A DNA stretch of 64,000 nt. Source: Scytonematopsis contorta HA4267-MV1 (GTDB lineage Bacteria > Cyanobacteriota > Cyanobacteriia > Cyanobacteriales > Nostocaceae). The DNA is taken from positions 124,001 through 188,000 of the forward strand of contig JAHHIC010000053.1 in assembly GCA_019359035.1 (NCBI GenBank). Direction: 5' to 3'. Positions 53,238 to 60,787 of the stretch are shown here, piece after piece. The position numbers were made by a program, and so were the translations under genes. Within the stretch, counting starts at the first letter, position 1. Each line of letters opens with the position of its first letter. The notes beneath the pieces were generated by a model. That model was not told where the DNA came from and made no database searches. It worked only from the letters and a program-made list of their open reading frames with translations.

Positions 53238-53255
53238 GCCCTATTATAATAGGGC
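53238..53255. promoter_or_regulatory. 18-bp perfect palindrome with TATAAT core upstream of ndhL
   Basis: GCCCTATTATAATAGGGC is a perfect palindrome whose centre reads TATAAT on the reverse strand, about 44 bp before the ndhL ATG. It may be a -10 element overlapped by a dimeric operator, or a simple hairpin. Confidence 0.45.
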
Positions 53256-53489
53256 GAACATCTATTTGAAGGGAAGTATCCCGTACCGATGACTATCATA
53301 ACGTTTGTTGATGGTCAACCGGGATTTGGCTTTTAAGCTTGGAGAGTAGCTCAAACCCAAGAAAAATCCCCTCAAAAAAAAATTTTTGAAATTTATTTGA
53401 AATTTATTGGACAAAAAACGTAAATGATGGTGAAATATATAGAAGGCATTTAACCGCCTGGGAAAATTAAATAAAAGCCCAACATGTTT

Positions 53490-53883
53490 GGGGGTGTGGC
53501 GGAATGGTAGACGCTACGGACTTAGAAAACTGGGCCTTGCTAGAGAAATCCTGCAAGTGAAGGTTCTCAAATTCAGGGAAACCTAAACCTGGGACTAAAT
53601 TTTGTCACAGACAAGGCAATCCTGAGCCAAGCCAAATCAGTCAATTAGCTAATCGCAAAAAAACTACGCGAAAAGGCTATGCGAAAAGACTAGTTTGGAA
53701 GGTGCAGAGACTCGACGGGAACTACCCTAACGTAAAGCCGAGGGTAAAGAGAGAGTCCAATTCTTAAAGCCTAAGTTTAAAGCCTAAATCAAGGCTAAAG
53801 TTTAGTGCAGTAGCGAAAGCTGCGAAAGAATGAAAATCCGTTGACTGTAAAATGTCGTAAGGGTTCAAGTCCCTTCACCCCCA
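53490..53883 (+). tRNA. trnL-UAA: tRNA-Leu (UAA), interrupted by a group I intron
   Basis: Exon 1 (53490-53523, starting GGGGGTGTGGCGGAATGG and ending GGACTT) and exon 2 (53833-53883, AAAATCCGTTGAC... to CACCCCCA) join to an 85-nt leucine tRNA with a long variable arm. The anticodon stem ACGGA/TCCGT encloses CTTAAAA, giving UAA. The intron interrupts the anticodon after U34, the ancient position shared with chloroplasts. Acceptor GGGGGTG pairs with CACCCCC; discriminator A; no encoded CCA. Confidence 0.96.
53524..53832 (+). other. Group I intron in tRNA-Leu(UAA), 309 nt
   Basis: The intron contains the conserved core segments CTCAAATTCAGGGAAACCTAAA, AGACAAGGCAATCCTGAGCCAAGCC, GGAAGGTGCAGAGACTCGACGGGA and ACCCTAACGTAAAGCCGAGGG, and ends in G before AAAATCC. 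It is longer than the roughly 250-nt intron of Anabaena PCC 7120. Extra sequence sits in the P6b region (53641-53690, around AAACTACGCGAAAAGGC) and near the 3' end (53763-53805, a repeated AAGCCTAA with complementary AGGCTAAAG). There is no homing endonuclease gene. Self-splicing is expected from the family. Confidence 0.93.
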
Positions 53884-53897
53884 TTAATAAAAACTGA

Positions 53898-54045
53898 AAA
53901 CCCCACCCCCAACCCCCTCCCCGCAAGCGAGGAGGGGGCTACGAAAAAGAGTAATAATAGTTTGATTTCCGTATTGTCGAGAAGTTGATTAATTATTCAT
54001 TATTGGTCGTAGCCCCCTCCCCGTTAACGGGGAGGGGGTGGGGTT
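53898..54045. repeat. Family A inverted-repeat element, copy 4
   Basis: Starts 15 bp after tRNA-Leu. The left arm is complete; the right arm lacks the GGTTGGGGG segment and reads GGGGGTGGGG directly. The remainder up to 54253 is AT-rich without a supported gene. Confidence 0.8.
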
Positions 54046-54253
54046 TGATGTGGAGAAGTGAGCAAAAAATCCTCCCCATCCGAAGTCCCCCAGAAAATAC
54101 TGATAATTTTAAAGATTTAATACTGAAAATCGGCAATTTATTAAAATTCAGTGAAAAATATACTGATTTTTTGAAGAATATATTGATACTTCTATGCGAT
54201 AAGTTAAGCTAATAAGAATATAAGTCAGAAACTCGTTGGTCTTTATAACAGGG

Positions 54254-55582
54254 ATGGCCACTAAAAGCTTATCAACTAGTCAGGGAAATAAGCATCTTTT
54301 TACATCCGACTCTAGCCGCTTAAATGTGCAAAATGCACAGGATAAGATTTACAGCTTTCTATTAAAAGTTGTAAAAGAATGGCCTCCAGAGGATGTATTA
54401 CAAGAGTTTAAGCGTGTTTTTCTAGACAAACTTGATTCCGTTGATTTTAAGTCTAAACCGGGAATATACGGTTGTTTTTCCAGCAAAGATGAGCAGGAAT
54501 TTCGCAACACGCTCAAACGTTGCTGCTATATCTTAATTAATAACTGGGAAAGCGTTAGAAAACATAAATATATTCAAGATTTAGTAAATTTATTTGAAAA
54601 TAATAAAAGTCATTTACATTTATCTTCTTCCTCAAAAACTGCTAATAGATACAAAATTTGGTTGAAAAATTTTATTGCTAGTAAAGATTACCAAGAAATT
54701 AAGTTATTCGTTAGCAGACAAGAAGAGTATTCAAAAATTCATTGGACTAGCCGTTATAATTCTTATTTACTGTTAAGTCAAGCTGTAAATCAGAATAATC
54801 CCAAAGAACAGCAAGAAGCGGCAAGAAAATTCTCACAACAATTGAAAGATAGATTTAAATTTGACTTAGCGATGTATATTGCAAGGTCTCAATCCCCAAC
54901 ATCTAACATAAGCCGCTATCAAAATCCCACTGTGTTGGGAGATAATGTACTGCGTTTAATAAAATCAATTGTGGTTAAAAAAGGGGTTTTTAGTTATGAA
55001 AATATTGCCAATATTTTTGTGAAACAAACACAAGCTCAAACATTTGAAGAATTCAAAAGAAGCTTGCAAAAATATTTAATATTTTCTGTACAGCAACAAG
55101 AATTTGTAGAAACTTTGCAGCAGCAGTTGTCAGATAAATTAATTTCTTGGAAGCCCGAATATCATGAAGATGTTATTAACAAAGACTTGTTGTTGAGAAC
55201 TTGTAATCGAGTAGTTGATTGCTTAACAACAGAAAATGGTAAGGAACCTTCACCATTATTTGTATTACTGCTTTCTCAAGGAAATCCTCTAACGATGGTG
55301 ATAGTATTACTGAAAGTAGTATTGATATGCAAAAATGTCCGTAGCCATCTAGAATTACGAATCGCTGATTTAATTAATTACTATAATCAATATCCTGAAA
55401 ATGAATGTAAATGGGTAATAAATTTCATAGAAATTTTTAATATTACATTTGCAATTTATGCAGAGAATGTTGAATATAACTTGATTAGTATGAGTAATGA
55501 AAAAGCATCAATATATAATCCACATTTAAATTTAGATGATTACCATTTGTTTTCTCAGTTAAAAATGGATGGAGAACGTTAA
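54254..55582 (+). CDS. Conserved hypothetical protein
   Basis: A 442-residue soluble, mostly helical protein without a recognised domain. It begins MATKSLSTSQGNKHLF (ATG 54254; a further six codons upstream are open) and has the phrase LKVVKEWPPEDVLQEFKRVF near 40. The rest is rich in Lys, Asn and Gln. It resembles uncharacterised proteins I recall from other Nostocales. The AT-rich codon use matches its surroundings. It converges on a UPF0104 membrane gene. No function is proposed. Confidence 0.6.
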   Translation: MATKSLSTSQGNKHLFTSDSSRLNVQNAQDKIYSFLLKVVKEWPPEDVLQEFKRVFLDKLDSVDFKSKPGIYGCFSSKDEQEFRNTLKRCCYILINNWESVRKHKYIQDLVNLFENNKSHLHLSSSSKTANRYKIWLKNFIASKDYQEIKLFVSRQEEYSKIHWTSRYNSYLLLSQAVNQNNPKEQQEAARKFSQQLKDRFKFDLAMYIARSQSPTSNISRYQNPTVLGDNVLRLIKSIVVKKGVFSYENIANIFVKQTQAQTFEEFKRSLQKYLIFSVQQQEFVETLQQQLSDKLISWKPEYHEDVINKDLLLRTCNRVVDCLTTENGKEPSPLFVLLLSQGNPLTMVIVLLKVVLICKNVRSHLELRIADLINYYNQYPENECKWVINFIEIFNITFAIYAENVEYNLISMSNEKASIYNPHLNLDDYHLFSQLKMDGER

Positions 55583-55636
55583 TATATACAAAAAAACAGA
55601 TACTTGAGAATAATTAATAGTAATTAAAGTATGTTT

Positions 55637-56563
55637 TTAATAATTAACCCAATGTTCATCTAGCCAAGCTAAAGCTGCACCTGTGGTTTCAGCTAAAATG
55701 CTAATCAAGCGATAAAAACCAATAGCACTAATTACCGCAGCGGGGGGGAAGTGATTTTGTAAAATAAATATCATAGTAGCTTCAAATACACCTAAACCTC
55801 CTGGTGCTCCGGGAGTAACAAATCCCACCAACCAAGCAAAACTAAAAGCACCAAAGAGCAAAGGAATTTGATACAGGTGTAAAGGACTCAAAGCAAACAA
55901 AGTTAAAATAAATCCACTTCCTCGTAAAACTAAAAAACCTAATTCTCCTAACAATGGTCGTAGCGGATAACGTTCTAAACTGGTAATAGGGGTTGAAGGC
56001 TCAGTAGGATTGGTACTTTTTTTTGCTTTTAATCGCTGTAGAAAACTAATAGCTGGGTTTAAAAAGCGAGGATGAATCACACAAAGAATTGCTATCAAAC
56101 TCAAGATTTGAAGTACTTTTGTCGTAAAATCTGTATTAGCTGTAGCTAGTTGACCACCAAATAACACAACCACTATCAAAGCTGCTGCTGCCATTAATAG
56201 CGGTTCGAGCAATACACTTAAAGTCGCAGCACTAGGTGTTACATTAGCATTCTTGGCTGCCAAAATTCTCCCATAGTGATGCCATATATTACCTGGTAAG
56301 TACTTAGCAATATTAGTTTTCAGGTAAACTTGGATGAATACCAAAGAATCAACAGGTTGATTTAAATCCTCTAGCACCCAAGTCCAAATCCAACCAGCCC
56401 ACGTATGTGCTAATAAAGTTACACCTGTAGCAGTAATTAAAATAGCCCAACCAATACCATCAATCCTGATGTTAGCGACTTCTTGCCAGTGTTGCTCTAG
56501 AGCTTTCGCTAAAAAAACTAGAGTTCCACCTAAAATAACCCAGCGTAAAATTTGCTTTTTCAT
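55637..56563 (-). CDS. UPF0104 / lysylphosphatidylglycerol synthase TM-like protein
   Basis: A 308-residue membrane protein with about seven to eight helices. The family signatures are YLKTNIAKYLPGNIWHHYGR near 83-102 and FVTPGAPGGLGVFEATMIFIL near 245-265, the latter like the flippase part of MprF and AglD. It lacks any C-terminal aminoacyl-transferase domain. Members are thought to move lipids or polyprenyl-linked sugars. Substrate unknown. It reads toward the 54254 gene, and its own promoter lies in 56564-56834. Confidence 0.78.
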   Translation of the reverse strand: MKKQILRWVILGGTLVFLAKALEQHWQEVANIRIDGIGWAILITATGVTLLAHTWAGWIWTWVLEDLNQPVDSLVFIQVYLKTNIAKYLPGNIWHHYGRILAAKNANVTPSAATLSVLLEPLLMAAAALIVVVLFGGQLATANTDFTTKVLQILSLIAILCVIHPRFLNPAISFLQRLKAKKSTNPTEPSTPITSLERYPLRPLLGELGFLVLRGSGFILTLFALSPLHLYQIPLLFGAFSFAWLVGFVTPGAPGGLGVFEATMIFILQNHFPPAAVISAIGFYRLISILAETTGAALAWLDEHWVNY

Positions 56564-56834
56564 GTTGGTGGTTAACCGTTAAACATGCATCCAACCTATT
56601 GCAGGCAGAACACTGCAAATATTATGCCGCTTATCAAAGGAAGAAGGAAGTATCTCTCTAGAGTTAGAGAATATTAGCCTGTAGGTAGGATAAAAATAAG
56701 ACTTCCGTTAGAGGTTCTGTTCGCTTTTGTTTTCCTATGCTTAGACCATTGCTAATAAAACCTTTTATTAGCTGTCTTATCAAAATTAGTAAATGCGAAG
56801 TGATTGCTTTGCTAGCAAATAAAAGGAGGACTTT

Positions 56835-57266
56835 GTGAACAGACTTAATAATTTTTTGAAAAAAATCTTACCACAGCAAGTACTTGCTGCATTTTTAGCT
56901 GGATTATTATCATTAAGTACTCTTTATAGTACAGCAGGTATTAATATAGTGGCTATTAATAAAAACCTGGCTCAACAACAGTTGATTGCCACTAGTGATA
57001 GACAATCAGAATTACTCTATCCTGGTGCAGAAACACCAGCAGGAAGGATTCAAAAAGAGAGAGAAATGCCAATTATCTCTGAAAAAGATTTTCAACCAAA
57101 GCCAGGTAGTGAAATTCAGCGCGAACCAGATGTTGGAACTCGTGTAAAAGAACGTATTGAAACTGTAAAAGAAAATTTTGGAGAAGCTTCAGCATTCCTA
57201 AAAGATAAAGGGCAAGAAGCAAGTCAAAGACCAGAACTCAAGCCCAATCCAACTAAGCATCGTTAA
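56835..57266 (+). CDS. Exported small hydrophilic protein, first of tandem pair
   Basis: A 143-residue protein starting at GTG 56835, supported by AAGGAGGA upstream. An N-terminal helix (about 10-35, KILPQQVLAAFLAGLLSLST) acts as signal or anchor, followed by a hydrophilic helical part with VKERIETVKENFGEASAFLKDKG. The N-terminal segment is clearly related to that of the next gene, so the two look like a tandem duplication. They resemble the DUF6658 group of cyanobacterial exported proteins, an assignment from memory with low certainty. Confidence 0.55.
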   Translation: MNRLNNFLKKILPQQVLAAFLAGLLSLSTLYSTAGINIVAINKNLAQQQLIATSDRQSELLYPGAETPAGRIQKEREMPIISEKDFQPKPGSEIQREPDVGTRVKERIETVKENFGEASAFLKDKGQEASQRPELKPNPTKHR

Positions 57267-57325
57267 CTAGTTGCGATTAATCATACAGAACCGAAAACTG
57301 GTAAACAAAAACAAGGAGTAAGATT

Positions 57326-57916
57326 ATGCAAAGAATAATGAACTGGGCAAAAAGTATTCGTCTACCCCAAATTTTAACCGCTTTTGTAGCCGGGGTTCTT
57401 CTACTAGTGACACAAGCATGTGCTGACTCTTCCACAGCACAAACTCCTCCTGGAAACTCTAATAACTATATCAAACGTAACGACCCCACCAAAGCATATG
57501 ATGTTAAAAATCAACCTGCAGGTGGAATGAATAACTTTAGCGATGTTGACGCTAGAGCAAAGGGTCAAGAAGATGCAGCGAACGCTAAAGCTGAAGCTTT
57601 GAGAGAAAATGCGGGTGAAAATCTTCGCAACAGCAGTTCTAACGTTGCAAGAAATGTCCGTCGAGTTCTAAATGACAAAGAACAAGTAGGTGACAATATT
57701 CAGCAAGAAAGTGAGTACGTGAAAGATAAAACAGGCAACACTACTGACGATTTTGCTCGAGGAGTAAAAGAAGGATTTGGCAATATTAAAGACAATCTTT
57801 CTACTGCTCCTGGTTACGTTAAAGACACAGCACAAAAAACTGCTGGGAATCCTCTAGAAGGTATTAAAAACGCTGACAAAAATGCTGCTAGAACAACAGA
57901 GCGTAACTTAAATTAA
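57326..57916 (+). CDS. Probable lipoprotein, second of tandem pair
   Basis: A 196-residue protein with an N-terminal signal (LPQILTAFVAGVLLLVTQAC) ending in a lipobox-like Cys at about residue 32, followed by a hydrophilic, Asn/Asp/Lys-rich region with helical repeats such as VKDKTGNTTDDFARGVKEGFGNIKDNLSTAPGYVKDTAQKTAG, reminiscent of LEA/stress-type proteins. AAGGAG precedes ATG 57326. It lies 59 bp after its paralogue. It may be a stress-associated envelope protein (inference); similar to DUF6658 proteins from memory. Confidence 0.55.
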   Translation: MQRIMNWAKSIRLPQILTAFVAGVLLLVTQACADSSTAQTPPGNSNNYIKRNDPTKAYDVKNQPAGGMNNFSDVDARAKGQEDAANAKAEALRENAGENLRNSSSNVARNVRRVLNDKEQVGDNIQQESEYVKDKTGNTTDDFARGVKEGFGNIKDNLSTAPGYVKDTAQKTAGNPLEGIKNADKNAARTTERNLN

Positions 57917-57934
57917 GTCACAAAGAAACCAAAG

Positions 57935-58184
57935 AACCCCACCCCCAACCCCCTCCCCGTATACGGGGAGGGGGCTATGATTAATTATAAGTACTATCAA
58001 AAATCAATAGTGGTCTAAATTATTTAACGATTTCAATGATTTCAATAATTTCAATGATTTCAACGATTTCAATGATTTCAATGATTTCAATGATTTCAAC
58101 GATTTTTTCCAGTTATTTCTGTGTATTTAGTCTATTTTTCGTAGCCCCCTCCCCGCAAGCGGGGAGGGGGTTGGGGGTGGGGTT
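57935..58184. repeat. Family A inverted-repeat element, copy 5, with internal 9-bp tandem repeat
   Basis: Both arms are complete. The centre (58027-58103) holds about eight copies of a 9-bp unit GATTTCAAT (some GATTTCAAC), which lengthens the element to about 250 bp compared with 145-150 bp for plain copies. It separates the tandem exported-protein pair from larC. Confidence 0.85.
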
Positions 58185-58215
58185 CTTTAGGGTTAGGGGT
58201 AGGTTTTCTTAGAAT

Positions 58216-59604
58216 TTACACATGTTGTGAATGCCAATTTTGTAACGCCAATCGTTGAATTTCTCGCCAAGAAATATTATGTTTTCTCGCTAATTCAGCG
58301 CAATTTTCATATTCTGGCTGTATATTTGTAATAAATTTTTTTTCTTCTTCCCCAATCCATGCTACTTTCACCGGCACAGTTCCGTACTCAGTTTTTACTT
58401 GTTGAATTTCGCGTTGTAAAACAGCACGTTGCTGAGTCAAACGTCGTATTCCCAAAGTTGTAGTTTCCCGAAATAAAATAGCTTCACATTTAGCTAAATT
58501 TTCCGGATGACAAATTACTTTTAGCAATATTCCCGGCCGGGATTTTTTCATCCCAATTGACTGAGTAAAAACATCAACAGCATTACCCTCGGTAAATAAA
58601 GCATCAAATACGTAACCTACAGCTTGTGGACTTAAATCATCAATCTGAGTTTCCAACACCGAAATATTTTCCAGACTTGGACTACTGCCGACAAATTTTG
58701 TAGTTTTTGTAGGAGATGTAGTATTTGAGTGTGGGTGTGGATGTGAATGTGGGTGTGGGTGATGGCTATGAGTTACATCCGTAGCACTATTAGCCTTATG
58801 AACTACCCCATCATCAGTTGCTACTCCCAACCACAAACGCAGTATATTGGGTATCGGTAAATTTAAGCTACCCGCACCCAGACCTACTTGCCTAATGGTC
58901 ATTGCTGGGGGAGCGCCAAATTCACATGCTAAAGCTGTAGCGATAGCTGCACCAGTGGGTGTAACCAATTCCTTATCAATACCATTGCTATAAACAGGAC
59001 AACCCCTCATTTCCCACAATTTCAACACAGCTGGAACAGGCACCGGCATCAAACCATGAGCTGCTCGTACAGTTCCCCCACCAGTAGGAAACTCCGAGCA
59101 ATAAAGCTTAGGTAAACCCAATTCGTTACTATCAATATCCAGCCAATCCAAACCCAAAGAAGTGCCCACAATATCCACAATGGCATCAACAGCACCCACC
59201 TCATGGAAATGCACTTTTTCGGGAGCGATACCATGAACTGCTCCTTCAGCCACAGCCAACTGACGAAATATGGCCAAACTCCAAGCTTCTGCCCTTGGTG
59301 GTAACCCCGCGTGGATTATCATTTTCTCAATCTCTGGCAGGTGTCGTCCCCCGTGGTGGTGGTCGTGGTGGTGATGGTCGTGATGATGGTGATGGTCTAA
59401 CAAATCTACGGTCGCTTTAGTCGCTTGCTGTCCGTTGCGTTGGACAAATTCAGAACTCAAGCGATACTCACTTTCTATGCCTAAAGCATTAAGTTTTTCA
59501 ATTAAATACTCAACAGGAACCCCCAAACTAAGCAGCGCTCCCAAAAACATATCGCCAGAAATTCCCGTGGGGCATTGAATATAAGCGATTTTACTAACAG
59601 ACAT
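58216..59604 (-). CDS. larC: Nickel-pincer cofactor cyclometallase LarC
   Basis: A 462-residue LarC (DUF111). In the characterised system, LarC inserts nickel into the pyridinium dithiocarboxylate mononucleotide made by LarB and LarE, forming the cofactor of lactate racemase LarA. It starts IAYIQCPTGISGDMFLGALL and has HFHEVGAVDAIVDIVG near 137. There are two His-rich segments: near residues 67-84 (HHHHHDHHHHDHHHGG) and near 280-295 (HSHHPHPHSHPHPHS). ATG 59604 is used because the upstream open frame is heptad repeat. It is one continuous frame, unlike the frameshifted Lactobacillus larC1/C2. No larA, larB or larE is in the window. Confidence 0.87.
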   Translation of the reverse strand: MSVSKIAYIQCPTGISGDMFLGALLSLGVPVEYLIEKLNALGIESEYRLSSEFVQRNGQQATKATVDLLDHHHHHDHHHHDHHHGGRHLPEIEKMIIHAGLPPRAEAWSLAIFRQLAVAEGAVHGIAPEKVHFHEVGAVDAIVDIVGTSLGLDWLDIDSNELGLPKLYCSEFPTGGGTVRAAHGLMPVPVPAVLKLWEMRGCPVYSNGIDKELVTPTGAAIATALACEFGAPPAMTIRQVGLGAGSLNLPIPNILRLWLGVATDDGVVHKANSATDVTHSHHPHPHSHPHPHSNTTSPTKTTKFVGSSPSLENISVLETQIDDLSPQAVGYVFDALFTEGNAVDVFTQSIGMKKSRPGILLKVICHPENLAKCEAILFRETTTLGIRRLTQQRAVLQREIQQVKTEYGTVPVKVAWIGEEEKKFITNIQPEYENCAELARKHNISWREIQRLALQNWHSQHV

Positions 59605-59612
59605 AAGCTCGT

Positions 59613-59752
59613 CGATGGTAATTGGTAATTGGTAATTGGTAATTGGTGATTGGTGATTGGTAATTGGTGAGTGTTGACAGCCAACCGTCAACCGTCAATC
59701 ATCAACCGTCAACCGAAAACTGACAACTGACCACTAACAACCGACAATTGAC
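59613..59752. repeat. Mixed STRR heptads between larC and the TsaC-like gene
   Basis: TAATTGG and TGATTGG units (59618-59672) are followed by CAACCGT/CAACTGA-type units (59680-59752) of the opposite orientation class. The array covers the start region of both divergent genes and must host or displace their promoters. Confidence 0.8.
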
Positions 59753-59783
59753 AAAAGACCATTTCCTTATCCTTCCCTGTTTT

Positions 59784-60443
59784 ATGGCAAAAATCATAAC
59801 GGTTCATCCTGATAATCCCCAAAAGCGCGGAATAGAAGAAATAACAAAGGCACTAAAAGATGGTGCTGTCATGCTCTACCCAACCGACACTGTTTATGCT
59901 ATCGGTTGCGATTTAAATCACAAGTCAGCAGTAGAACGGGTGCGGCGAATTAAGCAGTTAGCAAATGATAAGCCGTTGACATTTTTGTGTCCCTCCCTTT
60001 CCAACGTGGCAACTTATGCCATTGTAAGTGACACAGCCTACCGTATTATGAAACGTTTAATTCCAGGCTCTTACACATTTTTGCTACCTGCTACTAAGCT
60101 CGTACCGCGACTTGTGCAACACCCAAAGAGAAAAACTACTGGTATTAGAGTGCCAAAAAATACAGTTTGCCTCTCATTATTAGAGGCTTTAGAAAATCCC
60201 ATAATTTCAACATCAGCGCATGTCCCAGCAGACGAAGTAGATAACGTGACCCCGTTAGTGGATATAGAACCCAATTTATCGCGAGTGGATTTATTTGACC
60301 GTTTGGACAAATGGGTAGATTTAATTGTGGACTCCGGCATTGAACCCACTTATGAAGTATCCACGATTTTAGACTTAACTGGAGACCAACCAGCAATCAC
60401 CCGAAAAGGCTTAGGTTGGGAAGAAGCCGAAGCGTGGGTTTAG
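59784..60443 (+). CDS. Threonylcarbamoyl-AMP synthase family protein (TsaC/Sua5/YciO)
   Basis: A 219-residue member of the TsaC/Sua5/YciO family. TsaC-type enzymes make L-threonylcarbamoyl-AMP from threonine, bicarbonate and ATP for the t6A37 modification of ANN-decoding tRNAs. Signatures: GAVMLYPTDTVYAIGCDLN near 29-47, RRIKQLANDKPLTFLCPS near 58, PGSYTFLLPAT near 97 and GIRVPKN near 120. Start ATG 59784 follows an open but repeat-derived stretch. YciO paralogues are alike and cannot be fully excluded. Confidence 0.85.
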   Translation: MAKIITVHPDNPQKRGIEEITKALKDGAVMLYPTDTVYAIGCDLNHKSAVERVRRIKQLANDKPLTFLCPSLSNVATYAIVSDTAYRIMKRLIPGSYTFLLPATKLVPRLVQHPKRKTTGIRVPKNTVCLSLLEALENPIISTSAHVPADEVDNVTPLVDIEPNLSRVDLFDRLDKWVDLIVDSGIEPTYEVSTILDLTGDQPAITRKGLGWEEAEAWV

Positions 60444-60787
60444 GAAATTGAGTTTTGCTTGGACCAGATCCAATTTGGAAATTGGCACACACTAAAAGCT
60501 TTTGGAGGCTCTAATTGATGCAGGGGGAAAGCTTTGTTCAGCAAGCATTTGAGGCGAATTCAAGTAATTGTACTTATGTTTGTGCCAGTTACTATCGAGC
60601 AGGTGGTCGAGAAAGCGACACAGTTGGGTAACCGTAATTTGTGCGGATTGCCTAAAGTCATAAGTGTGAAGAGCGATTGAGATAAGAGAGACCAAACGAG
60701 AAACCTAAAAACTTCCGCAGCGTCACATCTTGCCAAGAGCTGTCACTACCCTGTAGTTACGGTGCGATACCAACCCACAAAACAGTC
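60444..60787. other. Long leader region upstream of the HetZ-family gene
   Basis: About 340 bases of more balanced composition than other spacers. A 67-codon reverse frame (60492-60695) has no ribosome binding site or family match that I recognise, so I treat the region as a leader/promoter. One of the five GATC sites of the window is at 60467. No HetR or NtcA site was recognised. Confidence 0.45.

Noticed and set aside
59605-59691. 29-residue N-terminal extension of LarC
   Set aside because: Also heptad-repeat translation; MSVSKIAYIQCPTGISGD at 59604 is the family start.
60492-60695. 67-codon reverse frame upstream of the HetZ-family gene
   Set aside because: No ribosome binding site or recognisable family; more likely leader sequence.
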